Shown: positions 17,042-25,719, numbered from the stretch's first letter. The stretch: DNA of 64,000 bases from Saccharopolyspora indica (GCF_027853965.1 NZ_JAQGLB010000001.1:124001-188000), one strand, 5' to 3'. Made by a program: numbers and translations. Notes: generated by a model not told the origin, from the sequence alone.

Positions 17042-18835
17042 TCAGGCCGTCGCCGCGGCCGCGGCCCGGCCGGCCTGGCGGCCGGAGAACAGGCAGCCGC
17101 CGAGGAACGTCCCCTCCAGCGCGCGGTAGCCGTGCACGCCGCCGCCACCGAAGCCCGATACCTCGCCCGCCGCGTAGAGCCCGGGGATCGGGTTGGCCTG
17201 CGCGTCCAGGACGCGGCCGGACAGGTCGGTCTGGAGGCCACCGAGGGTCTTGCGGGTCAGGACGTTCATCCGGATGGCGATCAGCGGGCCCGCCGCCGGG
17301 TCCAGGATCTTGTGCAGCGGCGTGGTGCGCGCGAGCAGATCGCCGGAGTAGGCCAGCGAGTTGCGGATGCCCATGATCTGCTCGTCCTTGGTGAAGTTGT
17401 TGTCCACCTGGCGGTCCCGCGCGATGATCTGGCGCTCCAGGTCGCCCGCGTCCAGCAGGTCCGCACCGGCCAGCCGGTTCATCCCGGCCACCAGCTCCGG
17501 CAGCGTCTTCGCGGTGACGAAGTCCTCGCCGCGGTCCTGGAACGCCTTGACCGGCGGCGGTGTCGAGTTCAGCATCCGGCTCGCCAGGTAGCCCGCCAGG
17601 TCCTTCCTGGTCAGCTCCGGGTTCTGCTCGGAACCGGAGAGCACGAACTCCTTGTCGATGATCCGCTGGTTGAGCACGAACCAGGAGTGGTCGTAGCCGG
17701 ACTTCTTGATCAGCTCCAGCGTGCCGAGGGTGTCGTAGCTGGGGATGCCGGGGTTCGGGAACCGGCGGCCGCGCGCGTCGAACCACAGCGAGGACGGCGC
17801 GGCGAGCACCCGGATGCCGTGATCGGGCCAGATCGGGCTGTGGTTGGCCAGCCCCTCGGTGTAGTGCCACATCCGGTCGCGGTTGACCAGCCGGGCGCCC
17901 GCCCGCTCGCTGATGGCCAGCATCCGCCCGTCCACGTGCGCCGGAACGCCGGTCACCATGCGCTCCGGCGGCGCGCCCAGCCACTCCGGCCAGTTCTGCC
18001 GCACGAGGTCCTGGTTGCCGCCGATCCCGCCGGAGGTGACGATCACGACCGGTGCGCGCAGCTCGAAATCACCGACCCTGGTGCGGGAACTCGGGGTGCC
18101 GCGCGGTGCGTCGCTGGGTTCGAGGACACCACCGCGCACGCCGTCGACGACACCGCCGGTGACCGTGAGCTCGTCGACCTGGTGGCGGAACCGGAAGGTG
18201 ACCAGGCCCTTCGCGGCGGCTTCGCGCACCTTCTTCTCGAACGGCTCCATCACACCGGGGCCGGTGCCGAGCGTGAGGTGGAAGCGGGGCACGGAGTTGC
18301 CGGGGCCGTCGGCGCGCTGACCTCCGCGCTCGGCCCAGCCGACGATGGGCACCCAGCGCACGCCCATCCCGTGCAGCCAGGACCGCTTCTCGGTCGCGGC
18401 GAAGTCGAGGTAGGCCTCGGCCCACTGCGCGGCCCAGTAGTCCTCGCCCAGCGGGTCGTCGGGGCCGCGGTCGAAACCGGCGTTGCCGAACCAGTCGGCG
18501 CGGGCCAGCTCCAGCGAGTCGCTGATTCCTGCCAGCCGCTGCTCCGGCGAGTCGATGAAGAACAGCCCGCCGAGCGACCAGAACGCCTGCCCGCCGAGGC
18601 TGGCTTCGGGTTCCTGGTCCAGGAGCAGGACTTTGCGGCCCGCGGCGGCCAGCTCCGCGGTGGCCACCAGTCCGGCCAGGCCACCGCCCACGACGATCGC
18701 GTCGGCGTCGGAACCTCCGGCGGGGCCCGGTGCGGCGGCTGCGGCGCCGGTGGGCAACGCCGCGCCGACCGCGGCCGCGCCGCCGCTGATGAGCACCGAC
18801 CGCCTGCTGATCCGGCCGTTCCCGCGAGAGTCCAT
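17042..18835 (-). CDS. Tat-exported FAD-binding dehydrogenase (fumarate reductase/KstD-like flavoprotein)
   Basis: This protein of 597 residues opens with a Tat signal (GRISRRSVLISGGAAAVGAALP, residues 8-29). A FAD Rossmann motif VVGGGLAGLVATAELAAAG follows near residue 48. The C-terminal FAD motif GLYAAGEVSGFGGGGVHGYRALEGTFLGGCLFSGR lies near residues 550-585. This is the FAD_binding_2 family, which includes 3-ketosteroid dehydrogenases and flavocytochrome c-type reductases. The long middle domain resembles proteins annotated simply as FAD-binding dehydrogenase. ATG 18835 follows AGGGG. It is divergent from a PucR regulator, its likely controller. The substrate is unknown. Confidence 0.82.
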   Translation of the reverse strand: MDSRGNGRISRRSVLISGGAAAVGAALPTGAAAAAPGPAGGSDADAIVVGGGLAGLVATAELAAAGRKVLLLDQEPEASLGGQAFWSLGGLFFIDSPEQRLAGISDSLELARADWFGNAGFDRGPDDPLGEDYWAAQWAEAYLDFAATEKRSWLHGMGVRWVPIVGWAERGGQRADGPGNSVPRFHLTLGTGPGVMEPFEKKVREAAAKGLVTFRFRHQVDELTVTGGVVDGVRGGVLEPSDAPRGTPSSRTRVGDFELRAPVVIVTSGGIGGNQDLVRQNWPEWLGAPPERMVTGVPAHVDGRMLAISERAGARLVNRDRMWHYTEGLANHSPIWPDHGIRVLAAPSSLWFDARGRRFPNPGIPSYDTLGTLELIKKSGYDHSWFVLNQRIIDKEFVLSGSEQNPELTRKDLAGYLASRMLNSTPPPVKAFQDRGEDFVTAKTLPELVAGMNRLAGADLLDAGDLERQIIARDRQVDNNFTKDEQIMGIRNSLAYSGDLLARTTPLHKILDPAAGPLIAIRMNVLTRKTLGGLQTDLSGRVLDAQANPIPGLYAAGEVSGFGGGGVHGYRALEGTFLGGCLFSGRQAGRAAAAATA

Positions 18836-18878
18836 CGCATCCCCTGTTCGTGCCCGACGACGTGCCGCCGACCGCAAG

Positions 18879-18892
18879 TTACCTGCGGGTAA
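18879..18892. promoter_or_regulatory. Inverted repeat TTACCTGCGGGTAA in the divergent promoter region
   Basis: TTACC and its complement GGTAA are separated by four bases. A further TGGTTACCA lies ten bases downstream. It is positioned between the FAD-dehydrogenase and PucR genes and is a candidate operator for the PucR regulator. Confidence 0.4.
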
Positions 18893-18968
18893 GACGTTGG
18901 TTACCATGCTGAACCCCCGCCGGGGGCAGTGGTGGTGGTGAGTTCTCCAGTCTTGGGAGGTCATCGTT

Positions 18969-20189
18969 GTGATCGACTCCAACGCGCTCGGACTGCGCTG
19001 GCGCGGCGAACCGCTCGACCAGGTCCTGGCCGCCGCCGCACCCGCGCTGGTGCCCACCGTGCTGGCGCGGCTGGTCGACGAACTCCCCGCCTACGCCGAG
19101 CTGCCGGAGGAGGAGCTGCTCGGCGACATCACCCGGATCATCCAGCGCGGCATGACGATGGTCGTGCGGATGCTGCGCGACGGCGGTGCGCCCGACCCGA
19201 AATCCCTGGCGGACCTGCGCGAAGACGTCCTGCACCGGGCCGAGGAGGGCGTGCCCATCGAGGCCGTGCTCAACGCGCACAACGTGGGCGTGCAGGTGGC
19301 GTGGGAGCACTTCAGCGCGCAGGCCAGGCCCGAGGACGTGCCTGCTCTGGTCGGCGTCGTGGAACTCGCACTGCGCTACCTGCGCGAGATCACCGCGGTG
19401 GTCTCCTCCGCGTACTTCCAGGAGCGGGACGTGTTCCTGGCCGATGCGCACGCCGCGCAGCAGGCCCTGCTGTCCGCGCTGCTGACCGGGGACGACCCGT
19501 CGGACGCGGCGGCCAGGCTGGGCATCCAGCCGGCGGCCGGCTACGCGGTGCTCGACGTGGAGATCGCCGAGCACCCGGACGAATCCGCACCGGGCACCAA
19601 CGCCGACGTGGCGCGGTGGCGCAAGCTCCGCCGGTTCCGCGCCGAACTCGAACGCCGCACGTCGCAACCGCTGCTGTCCCGGCTCAACGGGCACGGCGGG
19701 ATCGTGCTGCTGGCCTGCGACGGCGCCACCGAACCGGGCCTGCGCGTCCACGACCTGGTCATGGCGTCGGGCGCGGCGGCGGGCGCGGATGTGACGGTCG
19801 GCGCGGTACCGGCCTCGGTGCCCGGCATCCCCGAGGCCGCGCGCACCGCGCACGAGCTGCGGAGGATCGCGGTGGCCGGACGCCCGCCCGGCGTCTACAC
19901 CCTCGCCGACCTCGCGCTGGACTACCAGCTCACCCGCCCGGGCCCGGCCCGCGAGGTGCTGGCGGGCAAGCTCAGCGCGATCGAGGACGAGTCGGACCTG
20001 CTGGCAACGCTGCGCACCCACTTCGCCACCGGTCTCAACCGCCGCCGCACCGCCCGCAGGCTGCACGTCCACCCGAACACCGTCGACTACCGGATGCGCA
20101 AGATCGCCGAGCTCACCGGCCTCAACCCGGCGGATCCCACCGATGCCACCGACCTGCGCGCCGCCCTCATCGCCCGCACGCTGCCCTGA
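18969..20189 (+). CDS. PucR-family transcriptional regulator
   Basis: This 406-residue protein has an N-terminal helical sensor region (residues 1-150), a central GGDEF-like CdaR domain and a C-terminal PucR HTH. The HTH reads LLATLRTHFATGLNRRRTARRLHVHPNTVDYRMRKIAELTGLNP (about residues 340-385). PucR proteins usually activate catabolic genes in response to a substrate. The start is GTG 18969 after GGGAGG. It is divergent from the exported flavoprotein gene, with 133 bp carrying a candidate operator. Confidence 0.88.
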   Translation: MIDSNALGLRWRGEPLDQVLAAAAPALVPTVLARLVDELPAYAELPEEELLGDITRIIQRGMTMVVRMLRDGGAPDPKSLADLREDVLHRAEEGVPIEAVLNAHNVGVQVAWEHFSAQARPEDVPALVGVVELALRYLREITAVVSSAYFQERDVFLADAHAAQQALLSALLTGDDPSDAAARLGIQPAAGYAVLDVEIAEHPDESAPGTNADVARWRKLRRFRAELERRTSQPLLSRLNGHGGIVLLACDGATEPGLRVHDLVMASGAAAGADVTVGAVPASVPGIPEAARTAHELRRIAVAGRPPGVYTLADLALDYQLTRPGPAREVLAGKLSAIEDESDLLATLRTHFATGLNRRRTARRLHVHPNTVDYRMRKIAELTGLNPADPTDATDLRAALIARTLP

Positions 20190-20297
20190 GGCCTGCGCTG
20201 GCCCCGAGAGTCCTCTGTGGACCACTCGGTTTTCCCGCCCTGCCGCGGTGGAACACGGCCTCCGGTCGTGAGGAGCGGGTGATCCGGGAAACGGGGC

Positions 20298-20326
20298 TTG
20301 CGGGAATTCCAGCTCTGGTGCATACT
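20298..20326 (+). promoter_or_regulatory. Candidate promoter of the Rho paralogue
   Basis: TTGCGG and CATACT are spaced 17 bp apart. Transcription from here would give an untranslated leader of about 130 bases before the ATG at 20466, long for this genome. Confidence 0.4.
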
Positions 20327-20465
20327 TGCGGCGAACCTCGCGGATGTCGGCCCAGCCGCCCGCAAGCTTCCCCCTCTGATTCTTCCAGTCCCGGCGCAGT
20401 CCGGGCTTTTCTCCCCGGCGATCCGGATGCACCCGGACGCCCCTCTCCCCAGGAGTGCCCGAACC

Positions 20466-21530
20466 ATGTCCTACCGAGGAATTCTCGACATCCGCGGCAA
20501 GTCCGCGACCCTCGGCTTCGACCCCGGAGGGGTCGACGTGCCGATGAAGCTCGTCCACGCGCACGGCCTTCGCCGAGGTGACGAAATCGTGCTGGACGGC
20601 GGAGAACTGGTGTCGCTCAACGGTGCACCGCCGGTGCGCGGGCGCCCCGAGTTCGACCGGCTCACGCCCGTGCACCCCGATGAGCGGCTGGTGCTCGAGA
20701 ACAGCCGCCACCAGCTCGTCACCCGCGTGATCGACCTCGTCGCGCCGATCGGCAAGGGGCAGCGCGCGCTCATCGCCGCGCCGCCGCACACCGGCAAGAC
20801 GACGCTGCTGCAGTCGATCGCGCACGCCGTGGCCACCAACCACCCGTCCGCGCACCTCATGGTGCTGCTCGCCGACGAGCGGCCGGAGGAGGTCACGGAC
20901 ATGCGCCGCACGGTGCGCGGCGAGGTGATCGCCTCGACGTTCGACCGGCAACCCGCCGAGCACACCCGCGCCGCGGAGCTGGCCGTCGAACGCGCCAAGC
21001 GCCTGGTCGAAACGGGCCGCGACGTCGTGCTGCTGCTCGACTCGCTGACCCGGCTCGGCCGCGCCTACAACCTCGCGGCCCGCTCGTCGGGGCGAGTCCT
21101 GTCCGGCGGTGTCGACGCCTCGGTGCTGCACCCGATGAAGAGGATCCTGGGCGCGGCCCGCAACATCGACGGCGGCGGCTCGCTCACCATCGTGGCCACC
21201 GCGCTGATCGGCACGGGTTCGCAGGCGGACGCGGTGTTCTTCGAGGAGCTGAAGGGCACCGGGAACTCCGATCTGCGCCTGGACCGCGTGCTCGCCGAGC
21301 ACCGGATCTTCCCGGCCATCGACCTGCCGGGTTCGGGCACCCGCCGCGACGAGCTGCTCCAGCCGCCGCGGGAGCTGATCGCGATGGCCGGGATCCGGCG
21401 CGCCCTGGCGGGCCAGGACCCGAAGCGCGCGGCGGAGCAGTTCCTGGAGCAGGTCCGCAGGACGAGGTCGAACGCCGAGTTCGTCGCGGCGGTCTCGGGA
21501 TCGCTGACCGCCCCGGCGGCGGCCGCCTAA
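20466..21530 (+). CDS. Short Rho-type transcription termination factor paralogue
   Basis: This protein of 354 residues is clearly the ATPase core of Rho. It has Walker A APPHTGKTTLLQSIA (about residue 104), LLADERPEEVTDM, ASTFDRQPAEHTRAAELAVERAKRLVE, LLDSLTRLGRAYN, and the Q/R-loop and clamp regions through RIFPAIDLPGSGTRRDELL. Housekeeping actinobacterial Rho is much longer. Here the N-terminal insertion is missing, and the RNA-binding OB domain is reduced to about 60 residues (YRGILDIRGKSATLGFD...). It could be a specialised terminator, an inhibitor by mixed hexamers, or a remnant. ATG 20466 follows AGGAG. Confidence 0.88.
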   Translation: MSYRGILDIRGKSATLGFDPGGVDVPMKLVHAHGLRRGDEIVLDGGELVSLNGAPPVRGRPEFDRLTPVHPDERLVLENSRHQLVTRVIDLVAPIGKGQRALIAAPPHTGKTTLLQSIAHAVATNHPSAHLMVLLADERPEEVTDMRRTVRGEVIASTFDRQPAEHTRAAELAVERAKRLVETGRDVVLLLDSLTRLGRAYNLAARSSGRVLSGGVDASVLHPMKRILGAARNIDGGGSLTIVATALIGTGSQADAVFFEELKGTGNSDLRLDRVLAEHRIFPAIDLPGSGTRRDELLQPPRELIAMAGIRRALAGQDPKRAAEQFLEQVRRTRSNAEFVAAVSGSLTAPAAAA

Positions 21531-22163
21531 TTCATGATCGATCCGAATTCCGCCGCCCGTGGATGATCATTCTCGGATTCGTTTCCGCAGCTCGCCGACC
21601 CCGGGATGCGGCAATTCAGCGCTGGTTGGAGATCAATTTCCGGGAAGTTCGCGACATCGTCGGATGAGGTTACCCACCCCTGGCGGACCAAACCGGATCC
21701 CATGCGTCACAATTGTTGCGCATCCCGGATTACGCGTTTCCGGATCCCAGCTGCTCGCACTCATTCCGAGGTGGAGATCGTGCCCGATCACGTCGCGTCC
21801 GATGATGAACTCGTCCCGGTGCCCACCGGAGGCGGCCGGAGCTGCCCGATCGCGATCACCGAGGTGGCGGTGCGCGGCCCCTGGGGAACCCGGAGGACGG
21901 CCCGAGCGCTCCGCTCCACCGGCGTCGTCTCGGCCGACGTCGTAGCAGGCGCCTGACCACCGCGCCCCGGCTCCAGAACTCGTCCCGCCAGGAGTCCTCG
22001 CGCGAGTGAACCGCGATCTGCGCACGCTGAAAGCGGATTGGCCTTGATCTCCCGGGACTGCCCGCCAATACCTTCCCGCAGCGCTGGGCTCCGGTGGCGG
22101 AAGCCGGCCGGTTCTTCGTGCGCGCTCGGTCGTGCTCCGCGGCAATTCGGGCAGCAAGGCGCA
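21531..22163. other. Intergenic stretch with no convincing gene
   Basis: About 630 bp between the rho paralogue and the ccdA terminator. The first 250 bp are A+T-richer than their surroundings and contain no coding-like frame. A 58-codon plus frame from the GTG at 21780 to 21956 is the only small open frame worth noting. It has no ribosome site or recognisable content, so I do not call it a gene. Confidence 0.45.
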
Positions 22164-22203
22164 CGGGCGGCCTCCTGGATCGCCCGGTCCAGGAGGCCGC
22201 CCG
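22164..22203 (-). terminator. Terminator hairpin of the dsbA-ccdA operon
   Basis: A perfect 16-bp G+C-rich stem (CGGGCGGCCTCCTGGA and complement) with an 8-base loop, starting seven bases beyond the ccdA stop. There is no U-tract, as is common in actinobacteria. Confidence 0.8.
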
Positions 22204-22209
22204 GCGAGA

Positions 22210-23073
22210 TCAGTCGGACGACCGGGTGGATTCCGCGTCCTGCCGGGGCTCTTCGTCGCCGCGGCGCAGTTTCCGGGCGATGAGCAGGGAAACCGGGATC
22301 CCGATCGCGAGGACCACGATCAGCACCAGCTGGTCGGACACCAGGGCCGATGCTCGCTGCACCCAGGCCTGGATCGTGAACTGGGCGTCGATGCTGACGA
22401 TTCCGCTCAGCGAACCGGTGCCGTCGGTGGTGAGGAACAGCACGCCGAGGGCGATGAAGACCAGGCCGGACAGCAGTGTGATGCTGTGCACGCGGAGCGG
22501 GCCGAGCTTGAGCTCGCGGCCCCGCAGCCACTGGCGCCGCCCGAGGTCGAAGCGGTCCCACAGGGCCGCGATCACGAACAGCGGCAATGCCATGCCCAGC
22601 GCGTAGATGGCCAGCAGGATGCCGCCGTAGGCGGGGCTGGATCCGGTCATGGCCATGGTCAGCACGCTGCCGAGCAGGGGACCGGCGCAGAAGCCGGCCA
22701 GCCCGTAGACGGTGCCCAGCAGGTACACCGACAGCGAGGACGAGATCTTGATCCGCCCGCTCAGCCGCTGCGCCGCCGAGGAACCGAAGCCGAACCCGAG
22801 GATCTGGGCCAGGCCGAGCAGGATCATCATCGATCCGCCGATCAGCACCACGAGATCGCGGTTCTCGTTGAACACCGCGCCGACCGAGCCCGCGAACACG
22901 CCCATGGGGACCAGGGTGGTGGCCAGGCCGAGGTAGAAGATCGCCGTCCGCAGCAGCAGCCGGATCCGGTCGGCGAAGGCGTAGGCGAAGAACGAGGGCA
23001 CCAGCATCGCCGAGCACGGGCTGATCAGCGACAGCACACCGCCGAGGAACGCGCCGAAGTATCCGATCGTCAT
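22210..23073 (-). CDS. CcdA/DsbD-type thiol-reducing membrane transporter (copy 1)
   Basis: This membrane protein of 287 residues belongs to the cytochrome c biogenesis CcdA family, which passes electrons from cytosolic thioredoxin to extracytoplasmic thiol proteins. The two essential Cys-Pro-type sites are SLISPCSAMLVPSF (near residue 19) and GLAGFCAGPLLG (near residue 130). Six core helices are visible. An extra C-terminal helix ends in a charged tail. Its start overlaps the upstream DsbA-like stop by four bases (ATGA), so the thiol carrier and its membrane reductase are co-translated. Promoter sites A1/A2 lie ahead of that operon. Confidence 0.88.
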   Translation of the reverse strand: MTIGYFGAFLGGVLSLISPCSAMLVPSFFAYAFADRIRLLLRTAIFYLGLATTLVPMGVFAGSVGAVFNENRDLVVLIGGSMMILLGLAQILGFGFGSSAAQRLSGRIKISSSLSVYLLGTVYGLAGFCAGPLLGSVLTMAMTGSSPAYGGILLAIYALGMALPLFVIAALWDRFDLGRRQWLRGRELKLGPLRVHSITLLSGLVFIALGVLFLTTDGTGSLSGIVSIDAQFTIQAWVQRASALVSDQLVLIVVLAIGIPVSLLIARKLRRGDEEPRQDAESTRSSD

Positions 23074-23777
23074 ACCTTGGCCCGCTCCGCTTCGATGACC
23101 GCGATGAACTGGTCCAGCGGCTGGGCGCCGAGAACCGGCTGGCTGTTGATGATGAACGACGGGGTGCTGGACACACCGAGGGACTGGCCCTCGAACGCGT
23201 CGGTCTGGATCTCCTGCATGATCGCCGGGTCGTCGCGGTCGGCGTTGAACTTAGCGATGTCCGGCACGCCGACCTCGCGGGCCAGCTCCTGAATGGTCTC
23301 CTCCGGGAACGACGGCTTGTCCCCGCCGTTGCCGCGCGCGTAGGCGGCGTTGTGGAACTCCCAGAACAGGCCTTGCCGGGCGGCGGCACGGGCCGCCTTG
23401 GCGATCTCCAGGGATTCCTCGCCGAAGATCGGGAAGTCGCGCCACTCCAGGCGCAGCACCCCGGTGTCGACGTACCGCTTGATCAGCTCCGGCTTGACGT
23501 CGGCGGTGAACTTCGAGCAGAACGGGCAGCGGTAGTCCTCGTACATGATCATCACCACCGGCGCGTCGGTGCGCCCCAGTGCGAACGGGTCGTCGGGCTG
23601 GCGCCGCTGCAACGCCTTCAACGCCGCGGTGACCTCGTCCTGCTGCGGCGCGGCGGCCTGCTGCGCCGGGTCCGGGGCCGGTTTGCCGCCGAACGCGCCC
23701 CATGCCAGCGCTGCGACGACGGCCACCACCAGCGCTGCGAATCCCCAGCGGAGCGCCGGCGAGCCTTTAGCGGTCAT
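23070..23777 (-). CDS. DsbA-like extracytoplasmic thiol-disulfide oxidoreductase (copy 1)
   Basis: This protein of 235 residues is anchored by an N-terminal helix (about residues 10-32) and carries a thioredoxin fold of the DsbA/Thioredoxin_4 family. The active site is YEDYRCPFCSKF (CPFC, near residue 85) and the cis-Pro loop is SSTPSFIINSQP. ATG 23777 is preferred over two upstream GTG codons. It leads a two-gene operon with ccdA. Two BlaI-like operators (23791-23807 and 23812-23828) sit immediately upstream, shared with the divergent membrane protein-BlaI-M56 operon. Confidence 0.9.
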   Translation of the reverse strand: MTAKGSPALRWGFAALVVAVVAALAWGAFGGKPAPDPAQQAAAPQQDEVTAALKALQRRQPDDPFALGRTDAPVVMIMYEDYRCPFCSKFTADVKPELIKRYVDTGVLRLEWRDFPIFGEESLEIAKAARAAARQGLFWEFHNAAYARGNGGDKPSFPEETIQELAREVGVPDIAKFNADRDDPAIMQEIQTDAFEGQSLGVSSTPSFIINSQPVLGAQPLDQFIAVIEAERAKV

Positions 23778-23790
23778 CACGCCCACCCTT

Positions 23791-23807
23791 TTCTATCCAA
23801 GTTAGTA
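23791..23807. promoter_or_regulatory. BlaI-like operator A1
   Basis: TTCTATC-CAA-GTTAGTA matches 12 of 14 positions of the local consensus TACTATC-N3-GATAGTA. It lies 14 bp upstream of the dsbA start in a divergent promoter region. Confidence 0.7.
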
Positions 23808-23811
23808 GAAC

Positions 23812-23828
23812 TCTTATCGTGCATAGTA
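23812..23828. promoter_or_regulatory. BlaI-like operator A2
   Basis: TCTTATC-GTG-CATAGTA matches 11 of 14 consensus positions. It starts 21 bp after A1, so two repressor dimers would lie on the same helix face. Confidence 0.6.
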
Positions 23829-23879
23829 GGCTCGTCGAGCCGGCCCGACGTCGGCACCCCCGGGAGAAGGAAGGTCCTG

Positions 23880-24335
23880 ATGAGCGAGTGGACTGCGCGG
23901 CACTGGTCGGTCGCCGCGCTGGCTTCGGCGGTCGTCGCACTGGTGACCGGCGCGGTGACCGGCCTGGTGCCGAACCCGGTGTTCACGAGGATGATCGAGG
24001 CCCCGTGGTGGAGCTACCCGGTGTGGCTCGTCTCCGCGGTCCTGTCCGGGCTGCTGGTCGCGACCTACCTGGCACCCAGCGCGCAGTCCGAGGCCGAGCG
24101 CACGCGCGACCAGCGCCGCAACGTCGTCGGGGCGGTGCTGTCGTTCCTCGCCGTCGGCTGTCCCACGTGCAACAAGCTCGTCGTGCTCGCCCTGGGCACC
24201 AGCGGCGCGATCAGCTGGTTCGGCCCGCTTCAGCCGCTGCTGGCGATCGGCTCGCTCGCGCTGCTGGGATTCGCGCTGCGCGCCAGGTTGCGCTCGGCAC
24301 GGGTCTGCCGGCTGTCCGGGGCAGGACGTCCATGA
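23880..24335 (+). CDS. Small integral membrane protein with CPTCNK motif
   Basis: This protein of 151 residues has about four membrane helices. The third begins with AVGCPTCNKLVVLALGTSGA (near residues 95-115), placing a CxxC pair at the membrane edge. This looks like a redox or metal-binding membrane component. I recognise the motif as recurring in uncharacterised membrane proteins near thiol-redox genes, but no function is established. ATG 23880 follows GAAGGTCCT. It is the first gene of an operon with BlaI1 and the M56 peptidase, and is divergent from dsbA-ccdA across operators A1/A2. Confidence 0.7.
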   Translation: MSEWTARHWSVAALASAVVALVTGAVTGLVPNPVFTRMIEAPWWSYPVWLVSAVLSGLLVATYLAPSAQSEAERTRDQRRNVVGAVLSFLAVGCPTCNKLVVLALGTSGAISWFGPLQPLLAIGSLALLGFALRARLRSARVCRLSGAGRP

Positions 24336-24367
24336 CTTACGCTCCCGGTTCGGGAGGGGGAGTTGCG

Positions 24368-24724
24368 ATGCGCAGCCTGGGGCCGCTCGAGTCGGCCGTG
24401 ATGGATCAGCTGTGGTCGGCGGGGGATCCGCTGAGCGTGCGGGAGGTGCTCGACGGCCTCCGCGATCGCGGGCTCGCCTACACCACGGTGGCCACCGTGC
24501 TGGAGAACCTCCACCGCAAGCAGTGGGTCGACCGCGAACGGGTCGGCCGGGTGTGGTTCTACCGCCCGCACCTGCAGGCCAGCGAGCACGCCGCGCTGCT
24601 GATGCGCGAAGCGCTCGCGGCCAGCAACAGCCCGCGCGCGACGTTCCTCAAGTTCGTCGACGAGATCACCGAGGAGGAAGCCGCGATGCTGCGGGAACTG
24701 CTCGCCGAGGCACCGGAGGACTGA
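24368..24724 (+). CDS. BlaI/MecI/CopY-family winged-helix repressor (copy 1)
   Basis: This 118-residue repressor is typical of the BlaI family: a winged HTH (LGPLESAVMDQLWSAGDPLSVREVLDGL ... AYTTVATVLENLHRKQWVDRERVGRVWFYRPH) and a C-terminal dimerisation helix pair. In known systems these dimers bind TACTA/TAGTA-type dyads and are inactivated by proteolysis linked to an M56 sensor. ATG 24368 follows GGGAGGGGG. Its stop overlaps the M56 gene start by one base, the classic BlaI-BlaR arrangement. The 17-bp operators across 23.8-36.5 kb are its likely targets, together with BlaI2. Confidence 0.93.
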   Translation: MRSLGPLESAVMDQLWSAGDPLSVREVLDGLRDRGLAYTTVATVLENLHRKQWVDRERVGRVWFYRPHLQASEHAALLMREALAASNSPRATFLKFVDEITEEEAAMLRELLAEAPED

Positions 24725-25716
24725 TGACACCGCTGCTCATCGGGTTGTTCGCCTACGTCGCGGCGCTGGCGGTGCTGGGTCCCCGGCTGATCCGGGCCAG
24801 CCGCGGCTGGCAGTCCGCGGCGCCGCGGCTCGGTCTCGTCTTCTGGACCGCGCTGGCCACCTCGTGGGTCGTGGCGGTGATCAGCGCCGGCCTCGCCGCG
24901 ATGGGTCAGCTCTCCGGCGGACACGGGCTGGCGGCGCTGCTGCACGCCTGCCTGCGCGCCCTGCTGACGATCGTCGGCGTGCACAGCCTCGCCGACGCGC
25001 CCGCCGCGATCGCACTGCTCGGATCCGGCGTGGTGATCGCGCGGCTGCTCGTGGTCGCCGCACGCCACGTCCGGCAGACCCGGCGGCACCGCGAGCTGCA
25101 CCGCAAAGCCCTGAGCTCGTCGAGAACGGTCGTGCGCAACGGAATCCGCGTCGCGGTGGTGGAAGCCGAGCAACTCGCCGCGTACTGCGTGCCCGGGCGC
25201 TGCTCCACCATCGTGCTCACCACCGGCGCGCTGCGGCGCCTGGTCCCGGCCGAGCGCGACGCGGTCATGGCGCACGAGATCGCGCACCTGCGCGGCAAGC
25301 ACCACCTCATGGCCGGCTGGGCGGCGATCCTCGCGCACGCCTTCCCCTTCGTGCCGCTGCTGAAGGCGGCTTCGCAGGAGATCGCCCGCCTGGTCGAGTG
25401 GATCGCCGATGATCGAGCAGGTCGCAGGCACGGGAACCGCGCGGTGGCCCGGGCTCTGGCGGTGATGGCCACGAGCACGGCCGCCCCGGTGCCGAAGGTG
25501 GCCCTCGCCGCGGCGGGTTCGGGTGTTCCGGAGCGGGTCCGGCGCCTGGTCCAGCCGAGGGTGGCGGTGCAGTCGGCGTGCTGGCGGATCGTCGCCGCGC
25601 TCGCGCTGCCCGTGGTGGCGCTCGTCGCGGCGGCGGCCGTGCTCGTCCCGTGCGCCACGGCGGACCCGACTCCCATCTGCTCCGGCCGCCCGAGCCTCTC
25701 CGTCTCCGCGGGGTAG
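24724..25716 (+). CDS. M56 (BlaR1-type) membrane metallopeptidase (copy 1)
   Basis: This 330-residue protein has four or five membrane helices and a cytoplasmic zinc peptidase domain with MAHEIAHLRGKHH (HExxH near residue 185). A downstream acidic segment, EWIADDRAGRR, probably gives the third zinc ligand. It lacks the large C-terminal penicillin-binding sensor domain of staphylococcal BlaR1, as usual for actinobacterial M56 proteins. It therefore senses something else, or works with another protein. It is translationally coupled to BlaI1 and presumably causes its inactivation on stimulus. Confidence 0.9.
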   Translation: MTPLLIGLFAYVAALAVLGPRLIRASRGWQSAAPRLGLVFWTALATSWVVAVISAGLAAMGQLSGGHGLAALLHACLRALLTIVGVHSLADAPAAIALLGSGVVIARLLVVAARHVRQTRRHRELHRKALSSSRTVVRNGIRVAVVEAEQLAAYCVPGRCSTIVLTTGALRRLVPAERDAVMAHEIAHLRGKHHLMAGWAAILAHAFPFVPLLKAASQEIARLVEWIADDRAGRRHGNRAVARALAVMATSTAAPVPKVALAAAGSGVPERVRRLVQPRVAVQSACWRIVAALALPVVALVAAAAVLVPCATADPTPICSGRPSLSVSAG

Positions 25717-25719
25717 AAC

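Noticed and set aside
21633-22157. Hypothetical genes in the gap after the Rho paralogue
   Set aside because: Frames on both strands are low-complexity and lack ribosome sites. They overlap the terminator region or A+T-rich non-coding sequence.
24368-25716. A beta-lactam resistance operon
   Set aside because: BlaI and M56 are present, but there is no beta-lactamase or PBP gene and the M56 proteins lack a penicillin-binding domain. The neighbours are redox and oxidase genes.
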